Source: Lachnospiraceae bacterium (lineage in GTDB: Bacteria > Bacillota_A > Clostridia > Lachnospirales > Lachnospiraceae). From it: a stretch of 7,720 bases of DNA. The position numbers and the translations under genes are program-made. The stretch is taken from positions 1-7,720 of the forward strand of contig JAFTZF010000023.1 of NCBI GenBank assembly GCA_017464645.1, written 5' to 3'. Shown piece by piece: positions 5,764 to 7,720 of this stretch. Position 1 is the first letter of the stretch. Each line of letters begins with the position of its first letter. Under the pieces are notes generated by a model that did not search any database, was not told the origin of the DNA, and was given only the letters and a program-made list of their open reading frames with translations.

Positions 5764-6117
5764 CAAGATAATATGATAAATGCAACGAAGAGGAAGAGTA
5801 CACGGATATTCCAATTTCAGAGAGCTGTTGGCTGGTGTGAAACAGTAGCGGAGATTGGTGGAACTGACCTCTGAGCGGCTGCCCGAAATTTTTGACCGGA
5901 AGTCAGAGAGAGTAGACGCAGACGGAGCCCCGCCGTTATATGGGGGAGGATATAAGGTGTATACCCGTATCCGTTGAGAGTGTGAGTCTTAGTTGGCAGA
6001 CAGAAAGCTGGAGCCGGGCAGGACTTGCAAAACAGAGTGGTACCGCGTAAGGCATGGCTGGTCTTTCGTCTCTGGCAGCAGAATAGATTGTTGCGAGGAG
6101 ATGAAGGGCTTTTTTTA
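5764..6117 (+). promoter_or_regulatory. T-box riboswitch leader controlling leuA (tRNA-Leu responsive)
   Basis: The leader binds uncharged tRNA and chooses between a terminator and an antiterminator. Stem I is recognisable: AGTA at 5797-5800, CCAAT/ATTGG pairing (5811-5815, 5854-5858), the AGAG segment (5821-5824), and CTGTT/AACAG (5825-5829, 5841-5845) closing the GGCTGGTGTGA loop. The specifier loop GAACTGACCTCTGAGC follows. By position and gene context the specifier codon is CTC (5869-5871), for leucine with anticodon GAG. The T-box proper is AGAGTGGTACCGCG (6034-6047). Its variable base T6041 would pair with an A discriminator, as tRNA-Leu has. AGAG (6034-6037) can pair with CTCT (6070-6073) in the antiterminator, and the same CTCT is sequestered in the terminator. 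The T-box identity is certain from motif and layout; the exact 5' limit and specifier register are inferred. Confidence 0.93.
6061..6117 (+). terminator. Regulated intrinsic terminator of the leuA T-box
   Basis: Outer arms 6061-6073 and 6097-6109 pair with several G-T wobbles, and inner arms 6075-6080 and 6089-6094 (GCAGCA/TGTTGC, one wobble) close an 8-base loop. Seven T residues follow (6110-6116). It forms when charged tRNA-Leu does not stabilise the competing antiterminator, stopping transcription before leuA. Confidence 0.88.
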
Positions 6118-6194
6118 TTGCCCGGTGTGAAAAGCGCTCAGTACATCAGCAATTTATCATCTATCCATAGAAAAATCAAAAAGGAGAGAAAAGT

Positions 6195-7720
6195 ATGCAG
6201 AATTATCAGAAGTACACCAGACAGTATTTTCTTCCGCCTGCGAAATGCATGAAGTGGGCAGAAAAGGATTATGTAGAGAAAGCCCCCATTTGGTGCAGCG
6301 TGGATTTGCGCGATGGAAACCAGGCGTTGGTGGTTCCTATGACATTGGATCAGAAGGTGCAGTTCTTTAAGCTCCTTTGCAAAGTAGGATTCAAGGAGAT
6401 CGAAGTTGGATTTCCCGCAGCTTCCGAGACAGAATACGTATTCCTGCGGACATTGATCGAGCAGGATCTGATTCCCGACGACGTTACCATCCAGGTATTG
6501 ACTCAGGCAAGAGAGCACATTATCCGCAAGACCTTTGACGCACTCAAAGGTGCCAGAAGAGCTGTGGTCCATGTGTACAACTCCACCTCCAAGGCACAGC
6601 GGGAGCAGGTATTTCGCAAATCCAAAGAGGAGATCCTGAAAATCGCTGTGGATGGCGCAGCCCTGTTAAAGAAGCTGGCTGCTGAGACAGAAGGAAACTT
6701 CTTATTCGAATACAGTCCCGAGAGCTTTACCGGAACAGAGCCGGAGTACGCCTTGGAAGTGTGCAACGCAGTGCTGGATGTATGGCAGCCCACAGCGGAC
6801 AATAAAGCCATCATCAATCTGCCGGTGACTGTGCAGCACTCCATGCCCCATGTGTACGCCCAGCAGGTAGAGTATATGTGTGAGAATCTTAAATACCGTG
6901 AGAATGTCATCGTATCCCTGCATCCCCACAATGACAGGGGCTGCGGTGTGGCAGACACCGAGATGGGACTGCTGGCAGGGGCAGACCGGGTGGAAGGCAC
7001 TCTGTTTGGAAATGGTGAGAGAACAGGTAATGTAGACATCGTGACCCTGGCCATGAACATGTATTCCCAGGGTGTGAACCCGGACCTGGATTTTACCAAC
7101 ATGAATGAAGTGTGCGAAGGCTATGAGAAATATACCGGCATGAAGGTCAACGAGCGCAATCCCTACAGCGGCGCCCTGGTATTTGCGGCTTTCTCCGGTT
7201 CCCATCAGGATGCCATTGCCAAAGGCATGCATTATCGGGAAGAAGAGGAGAGAGAGTATTGGACGGTTCCCTATCTGCCCATCGATCCCAAGGATGTGGG
7301 CCGCAGCTACGATGCAGATGTGATCCGCATCAACAGCCAGTCCGGCAAGGGCGGTGTAGGCTATATCCTGGAGCAGAAGTTCGGCCTGAACCTGCCGCCT
7401 AAGATGCGGGAAGCTATGGGCTATGCCTGCAAGGATGAATCCGATCACAAGAATAAAGAATTGTCTCCGGAAGAGATTTTTGAGCTGTTCAAAGAGAAGT
7501 TCGAAAGCATTACGGTTCCCTACAATATTACCGAGGTACACTTCAGACAGGTGGACGGCATTACGGCAGAGGTACATACGACCTATGACGGCAAGGCAGA
7601 AGTTACTTATGCAGCCGGCAACGGCCGTCTGAATGCGGTAAGCAATGCTCTGAAGAAATGCTACGGTCTGGATTACAAGCTGGTAACCTATCAGGAGCAT
7701 GCACTGGAACAGAGCTCCAG
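6195..7720 (+). CDS. leuA: 2-isopropylmalate synthase (LeuA, yeast/type-2 form), 3' end outside the window
   Basis: The frame is open from ATG 6195 to the window edge, giving 508 complete codons of an enzyme of about 560. AAGGAGA (6181-6187) lies seven bases before the start. It condenses acetyl-CoA with 2-oxoisovalerate, the first committed step of leucine synthesis. The TIM-barrel domain carries VDLRDGNQAL (R39, D40), VGFPAASETE, the metal-binding H243-P-H245-N-D motif followed by RGCGVADTE, and LFGNGERTGN (G272-G274, E275). MKVNERNPYSGALVFAAFSG and VGRSYDADVIRINSQSGKGG belong to the middle linker region. From about residue 420 the regulatory LeuA dimerisation domain begins, where leucine normally binds for feedback inhibition; its end is missing. 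The N-terminal Y-x-LP-PAKCMKWAEKDY and overall order fit the long, yeast-type LeuA. Expression is governed by the T-box directly upstream. Confidence 0.96.
   Translation, partial: MQNYQKYTRQYFLPPAKCMKWAEKDYVEKAPIWCSVDLRDGNQALVVPMTLDQKVQFFKLLCKVGFKEIEVGFPAASETEYVFLRTLIEQDLIPDDVTIQVLTQAREHIIRKTFDALKGARRAVVHVYNSTSKAQREQVFRKSKEEILKIAVDGAALLKKLAAETEGNFLFEYSPESFTGTEPEYALEVCNAVLDVWQPTADNKAIINLPVTVQHSMPHVYAQQVEYMCENLKYRENVIVSLHPHNDRGCGVADTEMGLLAGADRVEGTLFGNGERTGNVDIVTLAMNMYSQGVNPDLDFTNMNEVCEGYEKYTGMKVNERNPYSGALVFAAFSGSHQDAIAKGMHYREEEEREYWTVPYLPIDPKDVGRSYDADVIRINSQSGKGGVGYILEQKFGLNLPPKMREAMGYACKDESDHKNKELSPEEIFELFKEKFESITVPYNITEVHFRQVDGITAEVHTTYDGKAEVTYAAGNGRLNAVSNALKKCYGLDYKLVTYQEHALEQSS

Noticed and set aside
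5641..5814. N-terminal extension of the DUF6512 frame on the minus strand to an ATG at 5814
   Set aside because: A near-perfect AGGAGGT lies 5 bases before the inner ATG at 5640, the extension overlaps the leuA promoter and leader start, and its residues do not resemble the family.
5674..5874. Small plus-strand open frame across the leuA promoter and stem I
   Set aside because: It starts upstream of the promoter and crosses the structured T-box RNA; it has no ribosome binding site and no recognisable protein.
6025..6252. Plus-strand open frame overlapping the T-box terminator and the start of leuA
   Set aside because: It begins inside the T-box element, runs through its terminator and overlaps leuA in another frame.
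6702..7700. Long minus-strand open frame opposite leuA (332 codons)
   Set aside because: It is an antisense shadow of the well-supported leuA coding frame, with no ribosome binding site or known domain.

Overview
The window looks like chromosomal DNA from a low-to-mid-GC Bacillota, most probably a clostridium of the Lachnospiraceae. This placement is inferred from strong AGGAGG-type ribosome binding sites, a T-box leader, a DUF6512 membrane protein, a 'yeast-type' LeuA and a GDRPTG-type TrpS. No rRNA or other phylogenetic marker is present to prove it. All genes but one lie on the plus strand. I see no mobile element, CRISPR array or tRNA gene.

Layout. Positions 1-88 hold the C-terminal end of a LeuC/aconitase-family large subunit, followed by a strong hairpin terminator (118-152). 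A fresh promoter, overlapped by a 10-bp direct repeat, precedes a fusion of an XRE-type DNA-binding domain to a Uma2-type (DUF820) predicted nuclease (227-985). Next comes a likely co-directional block: a NYN-domain predicted RNase with a C-terminal LOTUS/OST-HTH domain (1075-1875), the thiol-electron transporter CcdA (1901-2566), a membrane-anchored TlpA-like thioredoxin (2576-3244), a LUD-domain protein with a cysteine cluster (3284-3880), and tryptophanyl-tRNA synthetase (3959-5041). A hairpin at 5049-5076 ends trpS and probably also ends the convergent minus-strand gene for a DUF6512 integral membrane protein (5083-5640).

The 554-bp intergenic stretch 5641-6194 carries the Shine-Dalgarno site of the minus-strand gene, then a near-consensus promoter and a complete T-box leader. 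That leader has stem I, a CTC (Leu) specifier, a T-box bulge and an intrinsic terminator. It controls leuA (2-isopropylmalate synthase, first committed step of leucine synthesis), which runs off the right edge of the window.

How the genes work together. CcdA and TlpA form a clear functional pair: CcdA carries reducing equivalents across the membrane and TlpA uses them outside. The T-box senses uncharged tRNA-Leu and switches leuA on. The adjacent XRE-Uma2 and NYN-LOTUS proteins are two predicted nucleases of unknown target. They are the most open-ended part of the window, but the sequence alone does not show that they form a system.
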